A stretch of 64,000 bases of DNA, from positions 25,320 through 89,319 of the forward strand of contig NZ_VUNC01000009.1 in the NCBI RefSeq assembly GCF_009695875.1, written 5' to 3'. Below, piece by piece: positions 16,310 through 25,397 of the stretch; position 1 is the stretch's first letter; every line of letters begins with the position of its first letter. Both the position numbers and the translations under genes were made by a program. The notes under the pieces are model-generated. The model searched no databases and was not told where the DNA came from. It saw only the letters and a list, made by a program, of their open reading frames with translations. The DNA comes from Olsenella porci. Its GTDB lineage: Bacteria > Actinomycetota > Coriobacteriia > Coriobacteriales > Atopobiaceae.

Positions 16310-17647
16310 TCAGCTCGCATAGTCGTCGTAGTCGTCGTAGTCTCCGTTGAGGTAGTCGTCCAGCTCCTCCTCGACGAACCTGGACTTGCGATTCTGGTAC
16401 TTGGGACGAAGCCTCGTCTTGGTCTTCTCGGGCTTACGATCGTTCTTCTTGTTGTGACGCCTGCGTGGGGCGGGAAGCGGAGCATGCGTCGTCACTATCG
16501 ACTTCACATGCTCCTCTCGCTTGGAGCCGTCGGGGTCGGTGTAGGCGATGCTCATCCGGTCGGCAAGCTCGTCCACCTGTTCCTTGGTCCAGCATGTCTC
16601 CTCCCTGCCCTCGATCATGCGGATGACGTCGACGATGTTCTGCGGGCTCTCGCTCGTCGTGGCAACGTACGCGCCCCCAATGCCCTGGGATGCGCTCATC
16701 TCGAAGCCGCAGCTGTTTGCATAGGCCGTCACATTGAAGACGTGGCCTTCCGGAACAAAGCCAGCCAGCTCCTCCTCCAGAGCCCTCACATGTCCCGCGT
16801 TCTGGGCTACCCCCTTGTCGACCGCCCTCTTGTCCGTCAGGGGCTGCCCATTCTCCCCGACACGTGTCGTGATGACCGAATAACCGTCCTGATAACTATC
16901 GGGTCGCACCTCTATGAGACAATACAGGCTCTTGACCTCAATCGAGTACAGTCCGTGGGTTGTGAGAAGGGCTATGTCAATCTCGTCGGTACATTCGATT
17001 CCGGCTTTTCCCCGCGACCTTAGGCGCTGCTTCGTCGGGATATAGAGATGCCACAGGAGACGTGCGGGACCGAGTTCGCCAGCATCGATTGCTTCCTCCA
17101 GAAGGCTGAACACGACGTATTCTCCGTATACGCCACGCTTCCAGGTGTTGTCCCTGTGAACGCGCATGTGGAAGATGCCATCCTGGTCGTAATAGGGTTT
17201 CCCGAAGGGGTTGCTTGCGTTCACCTTGGGATCAGACGTGTTGACACGCAGGAAGCACCGTGACTGCCTAAACCACTCGCTCGCGTAGTAGCGGTCGAAG
17301 GGGAAGCCCCTCTTGTGGCTGAGCTCTGCAATTTTCTCCCTGAGCTGCTGGGTGTTGGGCGTAAGCTCGTCAATCGCTCGGCGCGAGGGAAGGAGGGGGA
17401 GGTTCTTGAGCATCCCCCAGCGATTGTTTTTCCTGATCGCCATATTCAGTTGTCTCTGGAGCTTTGAAAGCTCGCTCTCGAACGCACGCCGTTGCGTTGC
17501 GAGTTCCCTCGCCCGGGCGTCGTAGGCCTTCGGCGTCAGTGGCGCCCCGCAGTTGGGACATGCCTCCCCGCTGTACTTGATGGGGACCTTCTGCAGACAG
17601 TTCCAGCAGGTAATGCGCGTCCTAGGTTTCTTACTGCCCATGACCAT
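16310..17647 (-). CDS. Zinc-ribbon plus NERD-domain protein
   Basis: Protein of 445 residues. Residues 14-34 contain CWNC and CPNC, a zinc ribbon, followed by a coiled coil (about 45-80). The centre has a nuclease-related domain: KRGVYGEYVVFSLL, TDEIDIALL and YSIEVKS carry the E...D...E-x-K acids of the restriction-like fold. The C-terminus is very basic (PRRRHNKKNDRKPEKTK) and then acidic (EEELDDYLNGDYDDYDDY). It is probably a nucleic-acid-associated nuclease-like protein; activity is inferred. The phased repeat array at 17733-17926 lies directly upstream, in its promoter region. Confidence 0.8.
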   Translation of the reverse strand: MVMGSKKPRTRITCWNCLQKVPIKYSGEACPNCGAPLTPKAYDARARELATQRRAFESELSKLQRQLNMAIRKNNRWGMLKNLPLLPSRRAIDELTPNTQQLREKIAELSHKRGFPFDRYYASEWFRQSRCFLRVNTSDPKVNASNPFGKPYYDQDGIFHMRVHRDNTWKRGVYGEYVVFSLLEEAIDAGELGPARLLWHLYIPTKQRLRSRGKAGIECTDEIDIALLTTHGLYSIEVKSLYCLIEVRPDSYQDGYSVITTRVGENGQPLTDKRAVDKGVAQNAGHVRALEEELAGFVPEGHVFNVTAYANSCGFEMSASQGIGGAYVATTSESPQNIVDVIRMIEGREETCWTKEQVDELADRMSIAYTDPDGSKREEHVKSIVTTHAPLPAPRRRHNKKNDRKPEKTKTRLRPKYQNRKSRFVEEELDDYLNGDYDDYDDYAS

Positions 17648-17732
17648 CCGCCTTTCCCTAGACTACGGGCGGCTTGAGCATACGAGGGACCCCGGACAAA
17701 AATGCGATGTGCAGGCGGCCTCAATCTGGACA

Positions 17733-17926
17733 TGCTTAACATTTCCCTGCCTAGCGTGGATTGGGGGCCGAATGCTTAGCCTCCCTATCCCTCGTGGGGA
17801 TTTCGGTGCCTGATGCTTAATCCTCCTAGCCCTCGTGGGAGCTACGTGGCGGAAAACCATACGAGGCTGGGAATCATTTAGCATGACACGGTCGAATCCG
17901 CACGAGGCCGGGGAACTCTAAGCCAG
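17733..17926. repeat. Phased repeat array 2: five units at 40-41-bp spacing, inverted about the centre
   Basis: Units at 17733, 17773 and 17813 read GCTTAA...CTAGCCCTCGTGG-like, those at 17858 and 17899 read CACGAGG...TTAGC/TAAGC. Start distances are 40, 40, 45 and 41. Sequence, orientation switch and period match array 1 at 3787-4066. A degenerate sixth unit may lie at 17680-17706. It lies between the end of the GGDEF/EAL gene and the NERD gene start. Confidence 0.85.
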
Positions 17927-17929
17927 GCC

Positions 17930-20900
17930 CTACCTGTCCCCTCTCCTCCTGCGGAAGCTGTGTCCCTTGTCCTGATACATGTTCATGTCTGCCTTCGTGA
18001 GGAGCGCGTCGAAGTCGGTCACCTTCCCGCGGATGCTCGAGAACCCGATCGCCATGCTGATGCCGTTGTTTTCCGCGCTCTTCCGCATGTGCCGGATCAG
18101 CAGGAGGATGTCGCGCTCCTCCAGGTCTTCCGTAATCACGACGAACTCGTCCCCGCCGGTCCGGAATACGTAGCCCTCCCCCGCACATTCCCGGAGGACC
18201 CGTGCGGTCTCGCTGATCAGAATGTCACCGGCATGGTGGCCCTTCGTGTCGTTTGTGTTCTTCAGGCCATTCAGGTCGATCGATATCACGCCTAGCACGC
18301 CGTCGCCCCGCCACTCCCGGACCCGGCGCTCCAGTGCCCGTCGATTTCCGGCACCGGTCAGCTGGTCGATCATGCTCTGCCTCTCGAGTTCGTGCAGGCT
18401 GTTCCTGTTGCGGATCATCACTGCGATGAAGTCCGTCAGCGTCTTGTACAGGGCGCTGCCCGTCTTAAAGCTCTCCTCCGACGGGTTGACGACCAAGGTA
18501 AAGCCCTCCCTCTGGTTTTGGAGCAGCAACTGTCCCGAGACAAAGCTCCTGACCCCATGGATCCTGAACGAGAAGCCCGGGTGCTCCCTCTGGAACGCCT
18601 CCATGTCGCTGACCATGACCAGCCGCTCGGAGACAAACTTTGCGTACAGCGTCCGCAGCTCCATCCGCGGGATGCTCTGCAACTCCTCCTTCAGGGGGAT
18701 AACGCCCGGAGCCGTCCACTCGTAGGTGGCGCTGACGGTGTTGTCGCCCCTCTCCTCGAAGACCAGGAACCGCTCTGGCTGCATGTTCTCGGCGATGCAC
18801 GAGATGGTGCTCTCGATTCCCTTCTCGGGGTCAGCCTCTTGCATCCCGCGGGAGATGGCATCGCTCGCACGCATCTCCTGGTAGACCCGCTCGTGGTCCC
18901 TTGACAAGGTGTGGAGGTACTCATCCAGGTTGAAGGCGACCGTGAGCTTGAGGGTGCGCTTCTCCCACGTGGTCAGGAAGGAACGCATCAGCAGGCTCTC
19001 TCCGGTCTTGTTGTTTGTGTGGGATACAGGGAGCGCACGGTCCATCCGCAGCATCGCATTTGGGCAGTCCCTGCATGGGGCATCATAGCCTTCGAGGTCC
19101 TTGTAGCAGAGACGTCCCTTCAGGCTTCCTGTCCCAATTCCAACGTCCTTGCGCGCGGCAGGATTCAGGTATACCAACTCATACGTCTTTGGATCGCTGA
19201 TGACGACCCGCTCCGGCAGGTTGTCCAGCACCTCCCTCCTGACGAAGATGCGATCCCCAGTGTAGGGCTTGTCTCCGTAGGCTTCACTCTCGGCACTGCT
19301 CAGCCGCCGAGTCATGAGCTGGAGCATCTCGTCGAGGCTCATCACCTCCGAGCCGTACGCGACCGCATGCATCAGCACGGGCATCGTCTGGATTCCCGTC
19401 CGTCTCCACAGTGACGGAAGGGCCTCCGAGACCGTCTGGAGCCTCTCCTCGATCTTCCCCACATGCTTCCTCTGGCAGAAGCAGAGGAAGCAGCAGAGCC
19501 CAATTCGCGCGACCGCCCAACCGGGAGTCAGCGACTTTCTAAGCAAGGAGGAAATCTTCGCGAGAATCACTTGTGCATCGTCGGCACTCTTCTGCATCAC
19601 CTCGGCAAAGGCGGGGACGTCAATCAACAGTCCCACGTAATCCAGCCCCTTCAGGCGATACTGGTCCGCAAGGATCAGCCCTGGCTCAATAGCCCCCCTG
19701 AAGCTGAGGAACCCGGTCTCGTGGTCGACGAGCCCCAGGCGGGATTCCTCGTCCTTGTCGTCGGACTCGTTCCCGCGAACCATGCTCAGCGTCCCGACAA
19801 TCTCCTTCTCCTGATACCAGGGAACCCGCGTGACCTGGACTTCTCGGAGCCTCCCTTCCGACAAGGCCAGCTCTTCGGTGCCGATGGCATGCGTCAAGTC
19901 GCTCGATGTGCCGTCCTCGTGCGGGACATCCCCCGCATTACCCAGGCGGCAGCCGAGCTCCTCCTCGGTTTTCCCCAGATACTGCGCCTCGTCGTCGAAG
20001 CCTGCCTTCTGTAGGAGGTTCCTGCTTGCGCCAAGGATCCGCCCCTCCCGGTCCTCCCAGAAGAACGAATACGGAGAGGAGCCGCTGAGCGCACGGAACA
20101 GGCCGCTCTCCTTCTCCAGGGTTTCCGACTGTTTGGTTTTGGCGCCCATGATTCCAAAGGATTTGCAGAACACCGGCAGGAGCGTGTCTCTGTCGCTCTT
20201 CTCCTCCCAGACGTCCTCTCTCTCGCACAGCAGGAAGTTATTGGATTCGCTCTTGTAGATCGACAGCGCCTCGAACACCGCCCACCGGTAGGTGCCGTCC
20301 GCCCTCCGAACGCGAACGACCTCGGCGCGAGAGGTGCTCTCCCCTTCCTTTGCCCCCGCCTCAACGGCCTCGGGGCTGATGAAGGCGGCAAAGCGCCCCC
20401 TGTCATCCGGATAGACCAGCCTCTGGGAGAACAGGCTGATAAACTCGCCGATTCCCAAGGATGACGTCTCCTGGTTCAATTCCAGATGGCTCGATCGGAG
20501 GACCCTGACCTCTCCCTTCCCGCGGTCAAACAGGTAGAAGCCCTCGTACAGCTGAAAAATGTCGCGCAGCGTGCTGTCCAGCAACTTTGCCTGCCGAATC
20601 GCGGAGCTATTGCTGATGTTGTAGATATGCGCCTCTCCAACCCAGTTGTGCTCGTCTCCGGAGATCCAGCGAACGCTGACCCGCATGTACTGTCCGTTGT
20701 CCGAGTACGTCAGGGTCTCCTCCGACCTTGACCGCAGGGCCTTCCCCAAGAGGCGGTTGAACCTGTCTCGCAACGGATATCTCGCATCCGCAAGATTGGC
20801 ATTTGCCTCGGCCATATCCAGGGTTCCGGTACTCCTCAGCTCTCTCTTGTAGGCATCGTTCTCGATGAGGAGCTCTATATGGGTTCCGTCGAACCTGAAG

Positions 20901-22642
20901 AGCGCCGTGGGGGAGTCGGAGATGACGTTGACGCTCTCTGCGGCATCCATCAGATGCGCTTCCTCGGAACCCTCAAAACGAAGGCTCTTGCCTTGTATGA
21001 AGGCAAGCGTGTCCTCGTACATCATCGGGTGCCCGTAGTAGTACCCCTGGATCCTTCCGCACCCAATCTTTTTTAGGAACGCGACCTGTTCCTGCGTCTC
21101 CACTCCCTCTGCTAACGTCTGCACGCCAAGCACCCTTGACATCGCCACAACCGAGGTGATGATCTGTCTGCTTCTGTCGTCAAAGTGACTGAAGAAGCCC
21201 ATGTCGATCTTGATCACGTCAAAGTGATAGTTGTGAAGCAGGTTCAGCGAGGAATACTCACTCCCAAAGTCATCAATCCACATCTGATAGCCTGCCTGCT
21301 GGAACCGCCGGACATTCTCTGCCATGCTCATGCGGTTCCGCATCATGACCCGCTCGGTTATCTCGAAGAAGAGCACCGTCTTCGGAATCCGGTAGTGGCT
21401 CACCGTCTTCTCGATGGTGCCGAGTGGGTCCGCCACATCGAAGTCATAAGCCGAAAGGTTCATGGAGACGGGGAGGAGTGGTAGGCCGTTGTCCATCCGG
21501 TCGCGAACGAGACGCGCAACCTGGTCCAGGACGTATCGGTCAAGACGGTTTATGAGCTGTGCTTCCTCCAACACCGGAACGAACACCCCGGGGAAAATCA
21601 TACCGAGCACGGGGTCCTCCCAGCGCGCCAGCGCCTCGAAGCCGCTCAGCTTACCGGTCAGCGTCCGGATCACCGGCTGAAAGTACACCTTGATGTAGTG
21701 CTTCTCAAGCGCCTCGCTAAAGTGTCGCAAGACATAGGTCTTGTTGGCGATGGTCTCTCCCATCGAGGGCTTGTAGAAGGCAACGCTGACATTTCCGTCC
21801 GTCTTTATACTGTCGCAGGCAATCTTTGCCGCGTCGAAACCATGGCGCGGGTCGTCCAGCGTGTCCGCCTCCGAGGGCCTGTAGACTCCGGCCTTAAGCT
21901 GTATTACATCATCGTTGATGTAGCAGTTCACCTCGCTGCAGACGTGCTCCAGCTTTGCCTCCAGGTCGTTTGATGGCAGCAGCGCCACAAAATGGTCTGC
22001 CGTCAGATGTCCGACGAGGGCACCCGGAAAGCAATCGGTGATGATCTCTGCCATTCGCCTTAGGCATCGGTCCCCCTGCCGCATGCCGTACAGCCAGTTG
22101 TATTCCTTGAAGCTGGTGAGGTCAAAACAAACCGAACAGAGCGCGGGCACCGAGGGCTTTGCCGTACAGGCATCAACCTTTCGCTGCGCCTCCTGAAAGA
22201 AGTCGTGCATGCCCAGCACGCCCGTGTTGTCGACACCGGTGTGATCGCTTGCGATCTGCTCCGCGGAGAAGACCATCAGGACGTAGGCGCGCCCAAGGGG
22301 GGTGTCCCTCAGCGAACCCGCCCCCTCCGCCTTGAGGAAGTGCCCTGCCTTTGTCCGATAGTGGAACGAGAGGGGAAAATGATCGGGGTGCTTGCCGGCG
22401 ACTTCGGCAAGGGGCCTGTAATCCTCCTCCATGAGGTTTCGATAGTTTGATGAGCAGAGTCGCAGAAAGTCCCGGGCATCCTCGCACTCATAGAGCGACG
22501 CCATCTTCTCGTTGGCGAAGGCGATTCTCTCTGTCCCGTCTGCAAGGACGAAGCAGACCCCTCCGTCAAGCAGGTCAAAGTATTCTTGGCACTCAGCCTG
22601 GACGCGACTCTTCCCAGACGCATTCGCGATGGCCTCAGTCAT
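17930..22642 (-). CDS. Giant PAS/GGDEF/EAL/GAF cyclic di-GMP turnover protein
   Basis: Protein of 1570 residues, no membrane span. Order: PAS (about 15-135), degenerate GGDEF-like (160-300, HLTADHF in place of GGDEF), EAL (about 310-555), PAS region with two-component-like linkers, a second degenerate GGDEF-like domain (about 990-1120), a Cys-containing PAS (CYKDLEG, CRDCPN), a GAF, and a canonical C-terminal GGDEF (RTGGDEFVVI, about 1490). The EAL keeps FEALARW, NLSA, FFEITERV, DDFG, KID, AEGVET and QGYY, so phosphodiesterase activity is expected. The last GGDEF keeps its active site but has no RxxD inhibitory site. It can thus make or break c-di-GMP, the ligand of the pilus riboswitch. Confidence 0.9.
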   Translation of the reverse strand: MTEAIANASGKSRVQAECQEYFDLLDGGVCFVLADGTERIAFANEKMASLYECEDARDFLRLCSSNYRNLMEEDYRPLAEVAGKHPDHFPLSFHYRTKAGHFLKAEGAGSLRDTPLGRAYVLMVFSAEQIASDHTGVDNTGVLGMHDFFQEAQRKVDACTAKPSVPALCSVCFDLTSFKEYNWLYGMRQGDRCLRRMAEIITDCFPGALVGHLTADHFVALLPSNDLEAKLEHVCSEVNCYINDDVIQLKAGVYRPSEADTLDDPRHGFDAAKIACDSIKTDGNVSVAFYKPSMGETIANKTYVLRHFSEALEKHYIKVYFQPVIRTLTGKLSGFEALARWEDPVLGMIFPGVFVPVLEEAQLINRLDRYVLDQVARLVRDRMDNGLPLLPVSMNLSAYDFDVADPLGTIEKTVSHYRIPKTVLFFEITERVMMRNRMSMAENVRRFQQAGYQMWIDDFGSEYSSLNLLHNYHFDVIKIDMGFFSHFDDRSRQIITSVVAMSRVLGVQTLAEGVETQEQVAFLKKIGCGRIQGYYYGHPMMYEDTLAFIQGKSLRFEGSEEAHLMDAAESVNVISDSPTALFRFDGTHIELLIENDAYKRELRSTGTLDMAEANANLADARYPLRDRFNRLLGKALRSRSEETLTYSDNGQYMRVSVRWISGDEHNWVGEAHIYNISNSSAIRQAKLLDSTLRDIFQLYEGFYLFDRGKGEVRVLRSSHLELNQETSSLGIGEFISLFSQRLVYPDDRGRFAAFISPEAVEAGAKEGESTSRAEVVRVRRADGTYRWAVFEALSIYKSESNNFLLCEREDVWEEKSDRDTLLPVFCKSFGIMGAKTKQSETLEKESGLFRALSGSSPYSFFWEDREGRILGASRNLLQKAGFDDEAQYLGKTEEELGCRLGNAGDVPHEDGTSSDLTHAIGTEELALSEGRLREVQVTRVPWYQEKEIVGTLSMVRGNESDDKDEESRLGLVDHETGFLSFRGAIEPGLILADQYRLKGLDYVGLLIDVPAFAEVMQKSADDAQVILAKISSLLRKSLTPGWAVARIGLCCFLCFCQRKHVGKIEERLQTVSEALPSLWRRTGIQTMPVLMHAVAYGSEVMSLDEMLQLMTRRLSSAESEAYGDKPYTGDRIFVRREVLDNLPERVVISDPKTYELVYLNPAARKDVGIGTGSLKGRLCYKDLEGYDAPCRDCPNAMLRMDRALPVSHTNNKTGESLLMRSFLTTWEKRTLKLTVAFNLDEYLHTLSRDHERVYQEMRASDAISRGMQEADPEKGIESTISCIAENMQPERFLVFEERGDNTVSATYEWTAPGVIPLKEELQSIPRMELRTLYAKFVSERLVMVSDMEAFQREHPGFSFRIHGVRSFVSGQLLLQNQREGFTLVVNPSEESFKTGSALYKTLTDFIAVMIRNRNSLHELERQSMIDQLTGAGNRRALERRVREWRGDGVLGVISIDLNGLKNTNDTKGHHAGDILISETARVLRECAGEGYVFRTGGDEFVVITEDLEERDILLLIRHMRKSAENNGISMAIGFSSIRGKVTDFDALLTKADMNMYQDKGHSFRRRRGDR

Positions 22643-22895
22643 ACCCTCACGACCCCATCCATTCAGTCACCAAAGCTTGCCCAATGGTACTTCGTTACGC
22701 TCTCACAATCCGTTCCGTTCGAACTGCATTTGATGACTTTAAGAACGCATTCAGGTCTGGAGGAAGCGCACTGGGCGGACAAGCTGCCGGGACGAGTCTT
22801 GGGCTAGATTCTACGCGCCACTTTGCAAGGGAGCCATCTGTGAAAGGGGGGCGCCGCCCGGAGCGGCACCCCCTACCCTGCAGTCGCTCGAGCCG
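22643..22895. other. Intergenic stretch upstream of the GGDEF/EAL gene
   Basis: Holds the promoter region of the GGDEF/EAL gene and the terminator of the nitroreductase gene. No gene is supported. Confidence 0.5.
22844..22874 (-). terminator. Terminator of the nitroreductase gene
   Basis: On the minus strand GGGGGTGCCGC pairs with GCGGCGCCCCCC, then TTTC. It lies 22 bases after the stop. Confidence 0.7.
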
Positions 22896-23723
22896 TTAGG
22901 CACCCGAGACTTCGCCGGAGATGGCAAAGGTGGTCACGTAGTCGGTGGCTTCGGGCGCCTCTATCCCCGGATCCGACTTCATGAACGTCCCCACCAGGCC
23001 GGCATCCTGGGCGGCAATCTGAAAGTGGCAGGCCGCGATGCCCATGTCGACCTTCTGGATGTCCCCGGTCGACTCCCGCGCGTACCCCTTGGTCCTGCGC
23101 TCGAAGAAGTGGACCCTCCCGCCGTCGACGACAAGTCGCCACGGTTGCTTGTTGGTTGCCGAGGGAGACCAGCGCACCATCTGGAGCGGCCCCAGGAGGC
23201 CGCCCGCCTCTCCCTCGCCAAGGGGATGGCCGAAGTCGCCCCTGAAGAAGAGGGACTCGAACGGGGCCCGCTCGTCAGATTTCATGTTCCTGCGCATGAG
23301 GGACTCGCGCACGGACCTCTTGTCCGCAGCGTAGCCAAGGGGGGTCACGGCGGGCATGACCTCGTCGGAACCCACCCCCATGGCCCTCTCGAACGCCTTG
23401 CGGTCGATCGTCGCGGCAAGCCACACCGTACCCAGCCCCAGCGACGTGGCGAGAAGGACGAACCGCTCAAACGAGCAGCCAAAGCCCAGCTCCGCGTCCT
23501 CCTGCCTACGGTACTTTGCCGCCACGTACGTGTTGGCACCAACGATCACGGGGCTGGACACGCCGTCGCGCCTGCGGTCGAGGAACCTGAACGTTATGGG
23601 CACGCCAAAGGGGTTGGTGTCCTGCTTGGTGAAGTCCTCGAGCTTCGCCATAATCTCGTCCGGGATGGGTTTGTCGCTGAAGGTCCGCACGCTCTTGCGC
23701 GCCTTGATGGTGCTGGAGTCCAT
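22896..23723 (-). CDS. Nitroreductase-family flavoprotein
   Basis: FMN-dependent NAD(P)H oxidoreductase, 275 residues, resembling the long gut-anaerobe nitroreductases. It has the N-terminal KARKSVRTFSDKPI, in which R-S-x-R contacts FMN, and a second half with WSPSATNKQPWR, where nitroreductases bind flavin phosphate. The middle VWLAATIDRKAFERAM is typical. It ends with a terminator. Upstream on the same strand lie an oxidoreductase and an Rrf2 regulator, 57 bases away, so they may be one transcript. Substrate unknown. Confidence 0.87.
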   Translation of the reverse strand: MDSSTIKARKSVRTFSDKPIPDEIMAKLEDFTKQDTNPFGVPITFRFLDRRRDGVSSPVIVGANTYVAAKYRRQEDAELGFGCSFERFVLLATSLGLGTVWLAATIDRKAFERAMGVGSDEVMPAVTPLGYAADKRSVRESLMRRNMKSDERAPFESLFFRGDFGHPLGEGEAGGLLGPLQMVRWSPSATNKQPWRLVVDGGRVHFFERRTKGYARESTGDIQKVDMGIAACHFQIAAQDAGLVGTFMKSDPGIEAPEATDYVTTFAISGEVSGA

Positions 23724-23779
23724 GTGTTGTGCCCCCTGTTCCTCTCGCCACTACGTGCTTACGCCTTGCCGGAGTGCCC

Positions 23780-24790
23780 CTAGTCTTGCTCGACGTGCAG
23801 GAGGGTCTTGCCCTGGGAGTGGCCGGACCTCACGCGCTCGAGCGCGTCGTTTACCTGGTCGAGCCCGTAGGTGCCGTCGATGGAGACCTGCAGCGGACGC
23901 TCCGCCGGGAAGAGCTCCCCCACGCGCTCGAGCTGCGCGCCGTCCTCGTGGACGAAGACGAAGTCGTACGTCTGGTCCCTCTGCGCCGCCATCCTGTCGA
24001 ACTTGCGGCCGGCGATGCCGAAAAGCGCGCGCTTCACGGGCGAGAGGCCAGAGCGCCTGGCAAAGCGGCCGTTGGGAAGGCCGCGCAGCGACACGAGGTG
24101 CCCGCCGCGCTTGAGCACGCGGAACTCGTCCGGCAGCTCGCGCTCGCCCAGGGTGTCGAGCACGCAGTCGACGTCGTGGAGCACGTCGACGTAGCGCTGC
24201 GCCTTGTAGTCGATGAAGGTGCTGGCGCCGAGCTCGCGGACGCGCCCCTCGTTGCGGGCGCTGCCGTTGGTCGACACCACGAGCCCCATGCGCGCGGCGA
24301 TGGGGATGGCCATGGCGCCGAGGCTGCCCGTCCCGCCCGAGATGAAGAGCGTCTGGCCCGCCTTCGCCCCCATGAGCTCGAGCGCCTGCATGGCGGTGAG
24401 CGCCGTGAGGGGCACGCAGGCGGCCTCCCCCATCGATAGGTAGTCGGGCACGACGGCAAGGGCAGACTCGTCCACGGCGGCGTACTCGGCGAACGCGCCG
24501 ATCTTGGCGAGCGGCATGCGGCCGTACACGCGGTCGCCGGGCTTGAACTTGCCAGCCGCAGAACCCGCCTTGACGACGGTGCCCGAGAACTCGTTGCCCA
24601 TCACGAGCGGCGTGCGGTACGGCACGATGAGGCGCACCTCTCCGCGAACGATCATGTTGTCCAGCGGGTTCACCGCCGCCGTGTGGATGCGCACGAGGAC
24701 CTCGTGCGCTGCGAGCTCGGGAACGGGGATGTCGCGCACCGCGAGGGTCGCGCCGCTCTTGCCGTACCTGTCCAGGATCGCTGCCTTCAT
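23780..24790 (-). CDS. NADPH:quinone reductase-like zinc-independent alcohol dehydrogenase (MDR family)
   Basis: Medium-chain dehydrogenase/reductase, 336 residues. ATG 24790 overlaps the stop of the Rrf2 gene by four bases (ATGA). The GroES-like N-terminal domain (VLVRIHTAAVNPLDNMIVRG) lacks the structural-zinc Cys set. The Rossmann part has FISGGTGSLGAMAIPIA for NADPH. The end GLDQVNDALERVRSGHSQGK matches quinone reductases. Overlap with the regulator suggests that Rrf2 controls this enzyme, as in redox-responsive operons. Confidence 0.9.
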   Translation of the reverse strand: MKAAILDRYGKSGATLAVRDIPVPELAAHEVLVRIHTAAVNPLDNMIVRGEVRLIVPYRTPLVMGNEFSGTVVKAGSAAGKFKPGDRVYGRMPLAKIGAFAEYAAVDESALAVVPDYLSMGEAACVPLTALTAMQALELMGAKAGQTLFISGGTGSLGAMAIPIAARMGLVVSTNGSARNEGRVRELGASTFIDYKAQRYVDVLHDVDCVLDTLGERELPDEFRVLKRGGHLVSLRGLPNGRFARRSGLSPVKRALFGIAGRKFDRMAAQRDQTYDFVFVHEDGAQLERVGELFPAERPLQVSIDGTYGLDQVNDALERVRSGHSQGKTLLHVEQD

Positions 24791-25248
24791 TTGCCGTTGC
24801 CTTCCTGCTGGTGGGAGTCCTTCTCGCCCTTCTCGATCCGCTCGCGCATGCGCGCCATGCAGTCCGCGAGCGTCGCGCCCGCGAGCTCCGCCTCCACCAC
24901 CTGCTCCGCGTGGCGGAACATCCCCCCGAGCACGGGGCGGATGTTTCTGCCCACGATGCACTCGTCGCTGGGGTTCTGGTGGATGTCGAACACGTGGACG
25001 TCATCCGTCTCCTCGACCGCGCGGTACACGTCGAGCAGGGAGATGTCGGCGGGATCCTTGAGCAGGGCAAACCCGCTCCTGCCGCGCCGGCCCTCGATGA
25101 TGCCCGCGCGGCTGAGGCGCGCGGCTACCTTGCGGATGTAGCTGGCGTTTGTCCCCACGCTCGTCGCGATCTGCTCCGAGCTCATGGGCTGCTCCGCCTC
25201 GGAGACGAGAATCAGCATGTGGATTGCCGTCGAGAACTTGGTGTCCAT
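24787..25248 (-). CDS. Rrf2-family transcriptional regulator
   Basis: DNA-binding regulator of 153 residues: winged helix-turn-helix (SSEQIATSVGTNASYIRKVA, then RLSRAGIIEGRRGRSGF) followed by a dimerisation helix. Only two Cys (ECIVG and DCMARM) are visible, not the three-Cys [Fe-S] set of IscR. It is therefore closer to redox regulators of the YwnA/HypR kind; this is inferred. It is first gene of the operon with the quinone reductase. The dyad at 25285-25303 in front of it is its probable operator. Confidence 0.88.
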   Translation of the reverse strand: MDTKFSTAIHMLILVSEAEQPMSSEQIATSVGTNASYIRKVAARLSRAGIIEGRRGRSGFALLKDPADISLLDVYRAVEETDDVHVFDIHQNPSDECIVGRNIRPVLGGMFRHAEQVVEAELAGATLADCMARMRERIEKGEKDSHQQEGNGK

Positions 25249-25284
25249 GCGCTCCCCTACTTCCTACGTCTGTCGAGAAGATAT

Positions 25285-25303
25285 TGTATCCGTAGGTGAT
25301 ACA
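25285..25303 (-). promoter_or_regulatory. Perfect dyad operator for the Rrf2 operon
   Basis: TGTATC-CGTAGGT-GATACA, 37 bases upstream of the regulator start. A perfect six-base inverted repeat with a seven-base spacer is a typical winged-helix dimer site. Confidence 0.65.
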
Positions 25304-25397
25304 TCTAGCGCGACAATGACTCACGGCCGACCAAGGTACACAAAACTCATCACTTGGAATACGCCGAGGGGACGTGCGCAAGCATCCCTACGCAGGC

